Source: UBA1181 sp045226255 (GTDB lineage Bacteria; Bacteroidota; Bacteroidia; Bacteroidales; Paludibacteraceae). Taken from it: a stretch of DNA of 64,000 nt. Location of the stretch: the NCBI GenBank assembly GCA_045226255.1, contig JBGVCG010000001.1, positions 26,695 through 90,694 of the forward strand. The letters run 5' to 3'. The position numbers and the translations under genes were made by a program. The notes under the pieces were generated by a model. It searched no databases, was not told the origin of the DNA, and saw nothing but the letters and a program-made list of their open reading frames with translations. Position 1 is the first letter of the stretch. Each line of letters starts with the position of its first letter. Below are positions 43,641-52,800 of this stretch, in pieces.

Positions 43641-43672
43641 TTGTCAATTGCGCAATAGTTTTATTATATTTG
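43641..43672 (+). promoter_or_regulatory. Promoter of thrS
   Basis: TTG (43641-43643), 21 nt, then TATATTTG (43665-43672), 56 nt before the thrS ATG. Confidence 0.65.
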
Positions 43673-43728
43673 CAGACTAATTTTCAATCACTGGTGGCGT
43701 TTGTAGGCCATCAACTAAAATTAAAGAT

Positions 43729-45684
43729 ATGATAAAAGTTACATTTCCAGACGGTTCCGTGCGTGAGTATGAGAAGGGAACCACTGGCATGCAGATCGCG
43801 GAGAGCATCAGCTCCCGCTTGGCACAAGAGGTGCTTTCAATTAGTGTAAATGGTGAAGTGCGCGACCTGAACCGTCCGATCGACGAGGATTGCTCAGTAA
43901 AATTGCACAAGTTTGAGGATGAAGAGGGCAAGCACACCTTCTGGCATACCTCGGCGCACCTGATGGCGCAGGCGGTCCAGATGCTCTATCCTAACGCAAA
44001 GTTCGGTATCGGTCCGGCCATCGAAAATGGTTTCTACTACGATATCGATTTCGGAGAGACCATCCTGAAAGAGGCGGATTTCGCCGCTATCGAGAAGAAA
44101 ATGGCGGAGATCGTCGCACAGAAACAAACCCTCACGAGAGTGGACATTTCCAAGGCGGATGCGTTGAAGATGTTCGGCGACAGAGGAGAAACATATAAGA
44201 CCGAGCTCATCAGCGAGCTCGAAGACGGCAAGATCACACTCTACGAGCAGGGTTCCTTCACAGACCTCTGCCGCGGTCCTCACTTGCCTGACGTAACCCC
44301 TATCAAGGCCATCAAGATCACCTCATTGGCGGGCGCCTACTGGAGAGGCGACGAGAAACGCAAACAGTTGACCCGTCTCTACGCCATCACCTTCCCTAAG
44401 AAGAAGATGTTGGACGAGTATTTGGCATTGTTGGAAGAGGCTAAGAAGCGTGACCACAGAAAGATAGGCAAAGAGTTGGAGCTCTTCATGTTCACCGACA
44501 TGGTCGGAAAGGGTCTCCCGATGTGGTTGCCTAAGGGTACGGCGCTCCGCCTTCGTCTGGAGGACTTCCTCAAGAGAATCCAAAAGAAGTTCGGTTACCA
44601 ACAAGTGATCACCCCACACATCGGAAACAAGGACTTGTACGTCACTTCCGGTCACTGGGACCACTACGGAGAGGATAGTTTCCGCCCTATCACCACACCT
44701 GAGGAGGGTGAAGTATACTTGCTTAAACCGATGAACTGCCCTCACCACTGTATGATCTACAAATGGCAACCACGCTCCTACCGTGACCTCCCTTTGCGTC
44801 TGGCGGAGTTCGGAACGGTTTACCGCTACGAGCAGAGCGGCGAGTTGCACGGATTGACCCGTGTTCGTTCGTTCACACAAGACGACGCGCACATCTACTG
44901 CCGTCCTGACCAGGTGAAGGACGAGTTCATCCGCGTGATGGACATCATCTCCATCATCTTCAAGGCTTTGAACTTCGACAATTTCGAGGCGCAGATCTCT
45001 TTGCGCGACCCGAACAACAAGACCAAGTACGTCGGAACGGACGAGAACTGGGCAAAGGCGGAAGCCGCCATCGTCGAGGCTTGCAAGGAGAAGAACATGC
45101 CTGCCAAGGTGGAATACGGAGAGGCCGCATTCTACGGACCTAAGTTGGACTTCATGGTGAAGGACGCTATCGGAAGAAGATGGCAGCTGGGTACCATCCA
45201 AGTAGACTACAACCTGCCGGAGCGTTTCGGCTTGGAATATGTGGGTGAGGATAACCAAAGACACCGTCCTGTCATGATCCACCGTGCGCCTTTCGGCTCC
45301 ATGGAGCGTTTCGTGGCAGTGTTGATCGAGCACACTGGCGGTAAGTTCCCGCTCTGGTTGACGCCAGACCAAGTGGTTGTGTTACCAATCAGCGAGAAGT
45401 ACAACGATTACGCGAAAAAGGTGATGGCTTACCTCGACGAGAACAACATCCGCGCCATCTTGGACGACAGAAACGAGAAGATCGGACGTAAGATCCGCGA
45501 CAACGAGGTGAAGAGAATCCCTTACATGCTCATCGTCGGAGAGAAAGAGGCTGAGAACGGAGAGGTATCCGTCAGGAAGCAAGGCGAGGGAGACATGGGT
45601 TCGCTCAAGTTGGAGAATTTCGCAGCCAAGATCAACGAGGAAGTGGAAGCAATGATGAACAGCTGGCAAAAAAGCAACGATTAA
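43729..45684 (+). CDS. thrS: Threonyl-tRNA synthetase
   Basis: ThrRS (651 residues) charges tRNA-Thr and edits mischarged Ser-tRNA. In order: TGS domain (1-62, 'IKVTFPDGSVREYEKGTTG'), editing domain with 'HTSAHLMAQAVQMLYPNAKFGIGPAIENGFYYD' and 'DLCRGPHLPDV' (the zinc-like His and Cys of the SAD domain), class II core with motif 2 in 'LRLAEFGTVYRYEQSGELHGLTRVRSFTQDDAHIYC', zinc Cys in 'MNCPHHCMIY', motif 3 in 'HRAPFGSMERFVAVLIEH' and the anticodon domain from about 540. It opens the conserved thrS-infC-rpmI-rplT cluster. Confidence 0.97.
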   Translation: MIKVTFPDGSVREYEKGTTGMQIAESISSRLAQEVLSISVNGEVRDLNRPIDEDCSVKLHKFEDEEGKHTFWHTSAHLMAQAVQMLYPNAKFGIGPAIENGFYYDIDFGETILKEADFAAIEKKMAEIVAQKQTLTRVDISKADALKMFGDRGETYKTELISELEDGKITLYEQGSFTDLCRGPHLPDVTPIKAIKITSLAGAYWRGDEKRKQLTRLYAITFPKKKMLDEYLALLEEAKKRDHRKIGKELELFMFTDMVGKGLPMWLPKGTALRLRLEDFLKRIQKKFGYQQVITPHIGNKDLYVTSGHWDHYGEDSFRPITTPEEGEVYLLKPMNCPHHCMIYKWQPRSYRDLPLRLAEFGTVYRYEQSGELHGLTRVRSFTQDDAHIYCRPDQVKDEFIRVMDIISIIFKALNFDNFEAQISLRDPNNKTKYVGTDENWAKAEAAIVEACKEKNMPAKVEYGEAAFYGPKLDFMVKDAIGRRWQLGTIQVDYNLPERFGLEYVGEDNQRHRPVMIHRAPFGSMERFVAVLIEHTGGKFPLWLTPDQVVVLPISEKYNDYAKKVMAYLDENNIRAILDDRNEKIGRKIRDNEVKRIPYMLIVGEKEAENGEVSVRKQGEGDMGSLKLENFAAKINEEVEAMMNSWQKSND

Positions 45685-45708
45685 TAAAATCGACATATCA
45701 AAGGGAAG

Positions 45709-45734
45709 GCGGTCTTAACGGACCGCTTTTTTTT
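45709..45734 (+). terminator. Terminator between thrS and infC
   Basis: GCGGTC (45709-45714), loop TTAACG, GACCGC (45721-45726), then eight T. It suggests that infC-rplT also has its own promoter, and that part of thrS transcription ends here. Confidence 0.85.
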
Positions 45735-45841
45735 CATGTAAACCAATGGACTTTAACACACAGAGATTCAGGGAGGAACGAAAAAAATGCTTGAATGAAA
45801 GAAAAAAAAGTCAAAGGTGATCATTGTTCAATGAAAATTAC

Positions 45842-45849
45842 TAAATTTG
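45842..45849 (+). promoter_or_regulatory. -7 element (TAAATTTG) upstream of infC
   Basis: TAAATTTG fits TAnnTTTG and lies just after the thrS terminator, leaving a leader of about 100 nt. The nearest TTG is only 15 nt upstream, so the -33 half is poor. Confidence 0.5.
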
Positions 45850-45953
45850 CAGTCGATTTTGAAGAAATGGCGGGATGAGAGAGGCGGCAAAGCCCTTTGA
45901 ACGAGCCAGTTTTCTGATAGTCAATAAGTTTAACTAATTAATAGGAGGATATA

Positions 45954-46541
45954 ATTATCGCAACAACAAAACCATTCATCAAGAGAACGGATGCGAAGAC
46001 AAACGCCAACTCCAACAATGGCGGGACAGGCAGAGAGCAACATCGCATCAATGATCGAATCCGAGAGAGCGAAGTTCGTCTCGTGGGTGACAATGTAGAA
46101 CAAGGAGTTTATCCGATTGAGGAGGCTCTTCGTATCGCCGACGATTTAGAGTTGGATTTGATTGAAATTTCTCCGAATGCGGTTCCTCCCGTTTGCAGGA
46201 TAGCCGACTATCAGAAATTCCTCTATCAACAGAAGAAGAAGGAGAAGGAAATGAAGGCCAAAGCCACCAAGGTGGTGGTGAAGGAGATACGTTTCGGGCC
46301 TCAGACCGACGACCACGACTACGACTTCAAGTTGAAGCACGCCATCGGATTCCTTCAAGAGGGAGCTAAGTTAAAGGCCTATGTATTCTTCAAAGGACGC
46401 TCCATTCTATTCAAGGAGCAAGGCGAGGTTCTCTTGTTGAGATTCGCGAATGACCTTGAGGAGTATGCGAAGGTGGACCAACTCCCTCAATTGGAAGGGA
46501 AGAGGATGATCATCCAACTCTCGCCGAAGAAAAAGAAGTAA
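45954..46541 (+). CDS. infC: Translation initiation factor IF-3, AUU start codon
   Basis: IF-3 keeps ribosomal subunits apart and checks the start codon. The first ATG/GTG-type start in frame (GTG, 46083) would cut off the conserved N-terminal domain. Reading upstream in the same frame reaches ATT at 45954, 5 nt after a strong AGGAGG (45943-45948), and yields 195 residues: a basic tail, then 'INDRIRESEVRLVGDNVEQGVYPIEEAL', the classic IF-3 opening. The C-terminal domain follows ('VVKEIRFGPQTDDHDYDFKLKHAIGFLQEGAKLKAYVFFKGR'). An AUU start in infC is known from Escherichia coli and is the basis of autoregulation: IF-3 rejects its own start codon. Confidence 0.93.
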   Translation: MIATTKPFIKRTDAKTNANSNNGGTGREQHRINDRIRESEVRLVGDNVEQGVYPIEEALRIADDLELDLIEISPNAVPPVCRIADYQKFLYQQKKKEKEMKAKATKVVVKEIRFGPQTDDHDYDFKLKHAIGFLQEGAKLKAYVFFKGRSILFKEQGEVLLLRFANDLEEYAKVDQLPQLEGKRMIIQLSPKKKK

Positions 46542-46582
46542 GAAATTTTCTTAATACACAGTTTAATTTAATTTACAAAACA

Positions 46583-46780
46583 ATGCCAAAAGTAAAGACT
46601 AATTCCGGTGCCAAAAAGAGGTTTGCCCTTACCGGATCAGGAAAGATTAAAAGAAAGCATGCATTCAAACGTCACATTTTGACGAAGAAGACGAAGAAGC
46701 AGAAGTTGGGATTGACTCACATGGGGCTTGTTTCATCAGCCGACATGAAGAGTGTAAGAAGCTTGCTTTGCTTACGTTAA
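46583..46780 (+). CDS. rpmI: Ribosomal protein bL35
   Basis: A 65-residue, very basic protein with the bL35 signature 'MPKVKTNSGAKKRFALTGSGKIKRKHAFKRHILTKKTKKQK'. It lies 41 nt after infC and 78 nt before rplT in the usual order. Confidence 0.96.
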   Translation: MPKVKTNSGAKKRFALTGSGKIKRKHAFKRHILTKKTKKQKLGLTHMGLVSSADMKSVRSLLCLR

Positions 46781-46858
46781 GAAACTTAGTATTAATCGAT
46801 TGTTTAGCATGAAGTTCTCATTCAATTGAGGCGCTAACGGTCACAAATTTTTAAGAAA

Positions 46859-47209
46859 ATGCCAAGATCAGTAAATCACGTTGCTTCAAGAGCAAAGAGA
46901 AAGAAAATTTTGAAACTCACCAGAGGTTACTATGGTGCAAGAAAGAACGTTTGGACAGTAGCAAAGAACACTTGGGAGAAGGGTCTTTTGTATGCTTTCC
47001 GCGATCGTAGAAATAAGAAACGTAACTTCCGCGCATTGTGGATCCAACGTATCAACGCCGCAGCTCGCTTGGAAGGTATGTCCTACTCTCAATTGATGGG
47101 AGCTATCCACAAATCAGGTATCGAGATGAACCGTAAGGTGTTGGCTGACTTAGCCATGAACCAACCTGAGGCGTTCAAGGCAGTGGTTGAGAAAGTAAAG
47201 AACGCTTAA
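46859..47209 (+). CDS. rplT: Ribosomal protein bL20
   Basis: A 116-residue basic protein of normal length for bL20: 'MPRSVNHVASRAKRKKILKLTRGYYGARKNVWTVAKN', 'RDRRNKKRNFRALWIQRINAAAR' and 'SYSQLMGAIHKSGIEMNRKVLADLA'. bL20 binds 23S rRNA early in assembly of the large subunit. In other bacteria bL20 represses its own operon by binding the leader; no such structure is obvious here. It is followed by a strong terminator. Confidence 0.97.
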   Translation: MPRSVNHVASRAKRKKILKLTRGYYGARKNVWTVAKNTWEKGLLYAFRDRRNKKRNFRALWIQRINAAARLEGMSYSQLMGAIHKSGIEMNRKVLADLAMNQPEAFKAVVEKVKNA

Positions 47210-47231
47210 GTCGTTCCACTCGCATAACAGA

Positions 47232-47262
47232 AGAGGTTGCCTTCGGGTAGCCTCTTTTTTTT
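47232..47262 (+). terminator. Terminator of the infC-rpmI-rplT unit
   Basis: AGAGGTTGCC-TTCG-GGTAGCCTCT (47232-47255), a ten-pair stem with two G-T pairs closed by a UUCG loop, then seven T. Confidence 0.92.
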
Positions 47263-47307
47263 ACCCATGCCCAACAAACAGGCACCTTACGAACCGCCCA
47301 GAAACAG

Positions 47308-47336
47308 AACAGGAGGCCTATAGGGAGCCTCCTGTT
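47308..47336. terminator. Second hairpin after rplT
   Basis: AACAGGAGGC pairs perfectly with GCCTCCTGTT around a 9-nt loop. It lies between rplT and a convergent small gene and may end either transcript; neither side has a good T run. Confidence 0.45.
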
Positions 47337-47409
47337 TCGTTTGCACCATACCTTATAGGTGAAACACTAACTCGTTATTAACTTACCCGCATAAGAACAA
47401 ACCTATAGA

Positions 47410-47640
47410 TCACTCGTAAAAGTTTTGTTGTTCCTCAGCAGATGTGAACTTACTCCTCATGTCAGAGAACAATTGTTCTGACCCAAGATTCTCTTCGACA
47501 GGCTCCTGAAGTACCATGTCAGGCTCTGGCTCAGCGTTAGCAGCACTCAACTCACAAGTATTGTTCAAGTGGTTTTGATAGATCACTGCAGCGGCGGCGC
47601 AAACACCCAGCACTGCGAAAATTGCGATTCCTTTTTTCAT
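47410..47640 (-). CDS. Small exported protein, NVEALA-like
   Basis: A 76-residue product: 'MKKGIAIFAVLGVCAAAAVIYQNHLNN' (one hydrophobic segment), then 'TCELSAANAEPEPDM' and an acidic, Gln-rich end. Bacteroidota have many small peptides with a membrane segment followed by 'L-x-x-ANVEALA'; 'LSAANAEPEP' resembles these, so it may be a distant member, whose role is unknown. TAAATTTG (47655-47648, minus strand) directly before the ATG is a possible -7 element but would leave almost no leader. Confidence 0.55.
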   Translation of the reverse strand: MKKGIAIFAVLGVCAAAAVIYQNHLNNTCELSAANAEPEPDMVLQEPVEENLGSEQLFSDMRSKFTSAEEQQNFYE

Positions 47641-48065
47641 GGCCGTACAAATTTAGTTCGACATACACATTAATAATAAGCGAACGATTTTTCAACCGTC
47701 ACATACCAAACTTAGTATTTATTCCCTCAAAATCCAAACCGCACGGACCCTTTTTTCCAGATCCGGCTAATATTTTATCCGTTCGTAATTTAACACAATT
47801 TTAACATTCTTTTCGCAACAGAATTACTTAAGAAGTTAGCATCGCCAAAAAAAATTGACATCTTTAGGAGATGAAACAGGACGATTCCACATGGCCGGGA
47901 AAGAAGAATCTTCAAAACTGGGCGATATTGCAAAACGCCCCAATCCTCACTATACAAAGGGGCAACCACACCCAAATTAACACACATCTTTTCTCATAAA
48001 AAGACCAAGTGAGAGTAGCTCTTCACACTTTGAAGAAAAATATCGTATATTATACGCAATATTAT
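47641..48065. other. AT-rich intergenic region without recognised genes
   Basis: I see no gene or strong structure in these 425 nt between the small exported protein gene and the promoter of the giant-protein operon. Confidence 0.5.
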
Positions 48066-48096
48066 TTGTAAAATATTAATTAATTTCTTATTTTTG
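48066..48096 (+). promoter_or_regulatory. Promoter of the TraO-like/giant protein operon
   Basis: TTG (48066-48068), 20 nt, then TATTTTTG (48089-48096). The leader to the first gene is about 150 nt. Confidence 0.68.
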
Positions 48097-48144
48097 CAGA
48101 GAATTAAAAATTCGGAAAGAAACAATTGTATTACAATTGATAAA

Positions 48145-48198
48145 ATGTGGTTATTTGACCAAGGGAAAACCCTTGCAAGAAAAAAACATGAAAAATAA
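48145..48198 (+). promoter_or_regulatory. Structured leader with 17-codon mini-ORF
   Basis: Within the leader an ATG at 48145 opens a 17-codon frame (WLFDQGKTLARKKHEK after Met). Inside it CAAGGG-AAAA-CCCTTG (48160-48175) forms a perfect hairpin. Just upstream CAATTG-TATTA-CAATTG repeats a palindrome. This could be a control element such as an attenuator, or chance; there is no homology evidence. Confidence 0.35.
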
Positions 48199-48252
48199 TT
48201 GTTCTACAGAAGTAACTAAAACAAGTGTTTTTGCTTAAAGGAAAAACAAGGA

Positions 48253-48837
48253 ATGGAAAAAGCAAGAAAAGGCAAGAAAACAATGGTGCGCAAGATGTTG
48301 TGTTTATCGGCCGCCCTCTTATTTTGGGTATCAGGCATGGCGGAAGAACCCATCAATCAATATGCGGCGGTGACGCTATCTCACGTAAAAGGATGCCAAT
48401 CGGTTGGTCTACGTGCTGGTCACGGCACAAAAAACATAATCGACTTCGGACTAACCTACGCCTACTGTTTCAACACCAGGATGTCGTTCTTGGTGGAGTT
48501 GGATCATGAGAAAGCTAGTTTTGGTCGCACTGATTTCAAAAACATAATACTTGTATCACCCGGATTTGAACACAACCTGATCAACTCTAGTAGGTGGTTT
48601 TATTGGCATTGGGGAATCAGTCCAGCCGTGGGATACGACAAATGGTATACCACCTGGGGTGATGGGGAAAAGGGATGCCCGTGTTTCGGTGCACAAGTAG
48701 GTACTGGCGTGGAGTTCATACCATGGACGAAGGTCTCATTCGTGCTGAAAGCACAACAATATGCGCTGTTCAGCAAAGCAGAAAACTACTTGAAGCCCAA
48801 CTTCTCATTGGCAGTCAGGTTTAACTTCCACCGATAA
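48253..48837 (+). CDS. TraO-like outer-membrane beta-barrel protein
   Basis: 194 residues from 48253; an ATG at 48283 directly before the hydrophobic core ('VRKMLCLSAALLFWVSGMA') is an alternative. The mature part is made of amphipathic strands: 'GCQSVGLRAGHGTKNIIDFGLTYAYCFNTRMSFLVELDHEKASFG', 'SPGFEHNLINSSRWFYWHWGISPAVGYDKW', 'GAQVGTGVEFIPWTKVSFVLKAQQYALF' and a last strand 'LAVRFNFHR' with an aromatic near the end. The strand order and the 'GISPAVGYDKW...G' segment resemble TraO of Bacteroides conjugative elements, but no other tra gene is present. It heads an apparent operon with a lipoprotein and a giant T9SS protein, so it may help anchor or assemble that protein. Confidence 0.6.
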   Translation: MEKARKGKKTMVRKMLCLSAALLFWVSGMAEEPINQYAAVTLSHVKGCQSVGLRAGHGTKNIIDFGLTYAYCFNTRMSFLVELDHEKASFGRTDFKNIILVSPGFEHNLINSSRWFYWHWGISPAVGYDKWYTTWGDGEKGCPCFGAQVGTGVEFIPWTKVSFVLKAQQYALFSKAENYLKPNFSLAVRFNFHR

Positions 48838-48849
48838 AATTTGAAGGAC

Positions 48850-49755
48850 ATGAAAAAAACATTATATATATTAGGAATTATTGCTTGTACGATTGTCTGC
48901 GCATCCTGCGACACTCGAGACGATTGGTTCAAAGAAAATTGTGAGGAGGTGTATTTTTACTTCGTATTCCCAGACGGTAGGACAGATACCGTGGATGTCA
49001 AAAAACCACACATGCTCGAATATACGATGAGGGTCAAATCTGTTGATGCCATGATAAATCTGGAGACTATTGAATTCCAGGCATATTGTGAAACTTCCGG
49101 GGAAAAACAAATCGTCAGACCAGAATCATTAAGTCCATCGGGCAAACAAGATTATAGCGATGCACATGTTGGTGGGTTCACAATTCGTATGGATTACATA
49201 TTCAACAGAGACTATTACACGTCTTTCTTTGGGTGGGGAGATTCAACCAACATCCAACTGTTTGATTCCGACACCACAGCGAGAAAATTGGGAAGTGAAA
49301 CCTACATCGTGAAATACTATGATGCGTTCTACAATGAACATACCATCATGATGAAAATAAACTTGATAGGGAACATTCCTCCCATACCTGTAATTGAAGT
49401 TTCAGGAGAGGGAATGGAAAGAACGATAAGCCTCAAGGAAAGCTACGACAAAGATGGGAGTGTCAGCAAATACGAAGTATGCATCGATGGAAATATTGCC
49501 GAATACAACAAGAATGACAATCGATATGAGAAGTTCGGCTCCCAATGGGGAAAACACGATGACTTCATAACGCCAGATCAATATTGGCAAGGAGGCAAAG
49601 CCGCATATGGAGGAGTCTACATCACATCCACCTCCATGAATGTGTTCAACCACATATTTCAAGAGCCGGGGAAGCATACCGTCTACTACCGTTGCATGGA
49701 TAACGAAGAGACTTGGAGTACCTGGAAAGAGAAAACAATCGAAATATCCAAGTAA
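48850..49755 (+). CDS. Lipoprotein with C-terminal PKD/Ig-like domain
   Basis: The ATG at 48850 starts a lipoprotein signal ('KKTLYILGIIACTIVCASC', lipobox CASC); 301 residues. The N-terminal half has 'YFYFVFPDGRTDTVDVKKPHMLEYTMRVKS' and 'FTIRMDYIFNRDYYTSFFGWGDSTN', strands of an unknown fold. Residues about 185-301 resemble a PKD/Ig-like domain: 'IPVIEVSGEGMERTISLKESYDKDGSVSKYEVCIDGN' to 'GKHTVYYRCMDNEETWSTWKEKTIEI'. It lies between the TraO-like barrel gene and the giant T9SS protein gene with short gaps, so it is probably a surface or periplasmic partner of both. I know no family for the whole protein. Confidence 0.65.
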   Translation: MKKTLYILGIIACTIVCASCDTRDDWFKENCEEVYFYFVFPDGRTDTVDVKKPHMLEYTMRVKSVDAMINLETIEFQAYCETSGEKQIVRPESLSPSGKQDYSDAHVGGFTIRMDYIFNRDYYTSFFGWGDSTNIQLFDSDTTARKLGSETYIVKYYDAFYNEHTIMMKINLIGNIPPIPVIEVSGEGMERTISLKESYDKDGSVSKYEVCIDGNIAEYNKNDNRYEKFGSQWGKHDDFITPDQYWQGGKAAYGGVYITSTSMNVFNHIFQEPGKHTVYYRCMDNEETWSTWKEKTIEISK

Positions 49756-49804
49756 AGTTAAATACTGATTTTACACAAAAAAAACAGCTCGAAAAATTAA
49801 TAAT

Positions 49805-52800
49805 ATGAAAAAAATAATCATCCTCTTTTTATATGGTTTATTTTGCTTCAGCAACATTATGGGGCAAAATTCTGGAAGTGTTGGCATACCAGACAATAGT
49901 GCAAGCGAATTGTATGCACCCGGTCCGACAAAAATATTGAAGCAATGGAATACTAACGAAGAATCAGCATCCCAATTCGAAATACCGACGGGAGACATAC
50001 ACTCCCAAATAGAGGGAGAAAAAGAAGGGAAACAAATGGAATTCAACAAGGATGAATTCATTCAATACGGATCCATCAAAATAACAAGAGGTGAGATTAT
50101 AGCAGTAGGAAGCCACTATAAAAACAACAATCGTTATAAGTACTCATACAAATGGAAAAGTGTCAAAGTAAGAGACGACATAGAATGGAGTTTCAATAAG
50201 ACATCATGGTATAACTGCAAAAACTTTTACGTAAATGAAGTACCACCAGATGAGAAAGGAGGAAACTCATACAATGCGACTTTTGTTTTCCAGGGGAAAA
50301 CCATAGAAATTGACGCCTCAAAGTTATGGACTAATGGAGTGATGAAAAATGAATATGCGAAAAAAGAATTCGACGAAAAAGGGACCATAACACTATATTT
50401 CAGATTCTCCAATTTCGTGGAAGTAAAATTTGAAATGAATAGCGATAATACGGGGACGATGACAGGCTATTTTCACCAAGAAAGCAAGCTTGCGAAATCA
50501 ATTATAGTAAACCGATGCGACGCAGGCACCCTGGAAGTGAAGGGAGAAGGGAAAAATCCAGTCATCAACAATGACCCAGCAAACGGATATGCCATATACG
50601 AGGAGCAGACATCCAACATAGACGTGACATCGTCCGTGGAACAACACGAAGGAAGCGAAGTTGTAGACCTAGTTGATGGAAGCAGAGAATCAAAACCCCA
50701 AAACAGCAATTTGTTAAAAGGACAAATTGACAATTCCATCGACATAACATACTTTATATATACAAGCCAAAAGCTTATTCCTGGCAAAGAGTTCACTGTG
50801 CAAAGGAAAGTTGTAAACGGCTCATGTAAAAGCAACATCATAAATTTCAAAGTCCTTCCAAAACCGATTGTCGAAGGTGTAAATGAAGACAGGGATCACA
50901 CATACTGCTATAGTGGAGGAATACCTGTCGCAGGGACATCTGTCGGCACTTATTACTCATCAAGTAAAAATGGGTTTGCCGAGCTAAAAGGAAAGAAATG
51001 TGTGTTAGGGAATTACGGACAATACGAGTCCACATACGGCATCAAATATCAGTGGGAGTACTGGACTGACTTCAATTCAGTTCCTCAAACCATACCTTTG
51101 CTGGAATCGGACGATATTGTTCCAGGTTCGCCATTACAGATTTACGACTTCAACAATGACCAAAACGGTCCGGATTTAATTTTCCCTATTTATGCACTAC
51201 GGGAAAACGTGACGTACTATTTCCGTCAGAAGGTAATACTAGAAAATTTCGAAGGGAAGATTGTACGTCCATCTCAAGGCCTGATGGGCGACCATTACGT
51301 TGTGAAGCTCGCAAAAACCATCAAACCAGAGCTTTTCACATTGGACATTAGTGAAAAAAACGCTTGTAAAGGTGAAAATCTGAACGATATTGTTTTCTCA
51401 GCTAAATACGAGGATGAAGATCCTTCCGATTACAATCTTGAGAAGTTTATATTTAATTATTCAATCAATGGAGAGGAGTTCACATCCGAAAATGGAGTGG
51501 AAACGCAAAGGAACTATTCAGACATTCAGGAAGATGTTCGCTTCATTGTAAGCATACAGGACGGATGTGGTAGTGAACCAATCGTCAAGGAGGCGGCAAT
51601 ACACGTCAACCCATTGCCGACATTCACGACTGAAAACATCACGACAACGAGTAATAACATCAGTCTAACGACAAACTCATCTTCCTCTGGTGAGAATTAT
51701 CTTGTCGTAAAAGGATTCCGTGGAAGGGAGTGTAAGCTGGTCATATCCGACAAAGAGTCCAGCACGCATAAATATTTCTACAGCGAGAAGAATGACGGGA
51801 CGGATCTGAAACCCATGACAGGAGGGGTGTATAAAACCAACCTCACAGATGACATGGCTCCTGTTCTTTACTTCTACAAGAAACGAACAGTTGGAACCAG
51901 CTGCATAAGCGAACCCGTTAAGGTCGAGTTTATGATAATGGATGAAGTGGCTGGAAACAGATTCCTTGTCAGCACGATATATGTGTGTCCTGGTTCAACC
52001 GTACCTGAGTTGAATGAGAACAATGCCATACCGGAGGCGATTATGGGAAAAACCATCGCACAGTACGAATGGCAGTATAGCACCAACGGTAGCAGTTGGT
52101 ACAGAATGTCCAACGTGAGCGCCGAAGGAGAGAGCGTATATTTCGAAAGCAAGAACTATGACGGAAGCTGGCAAAGGAAGATAAACGAGGGTGAGAAAGT
52201 CTATCTAAGACGTGTGGTCACATCCGTATTGCCGGATGGAACGGAATTGGGCAAGGACGTGAGCGACGCCCTGACGGTCACCACCTATTCGAAACCAAGC
52301 CCAACGGTAAAAGTCAACAAATCACAGGCAGTGAACCCTACGTGCTACGGCGACACCATTACATTATCGATGAGTCTAAACAATGACCAAATTTTGGAGC
52401 AGCAGGCATTGATGACCAGCAGATTCGGTTCGCCTCTATGTCTAGCCAAATACTGGTATTTCCACCATGACGGGGAGAAATACAAAGCCCTGAAAGTCTT
52501 CAAGGATAAAGCCACGGATTACAAAATGCCAGCCACGCAGAACTATATGATCCACTCTGCGGTGGAGTTCTGCGGTGATACTATTTTCTCCGCACAACCA
52601 ATAGAAGTGGTAACTCACGAGAAGATAGACGTGGCACCAACCGTCAGCGCATGTAAGGTGGTCGGCAACGAGGTTACCATCAGGGTGGCTAAGGATGGAC
52701 ATCACTGCGAAATCCATCGAGGAAACGAACCGTTCCCCGGCAACGATGATGGAGTGTCCATAGCTAAGATAATGTTAACGGAAAAGAAGGAATACAAATA

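Noticed and set aside
44323..45372. 349-codon minus-strand frame inside thrS
   Set aside because: Antisense shadow of a conserved synthetase gene.
46083..46541. infC starting at GTG 46083
   Set aside because: This start removes the conserved IF-3 N-terminal residues and has no ribosome binding site; ATT 45954 has both.
48253..48837. Conjugative element, suggested by the TraO-like protein
   Set aside because: No other tra gene, relaxase, integrase or attachment repeat is seen; the operon context is surface protein export.
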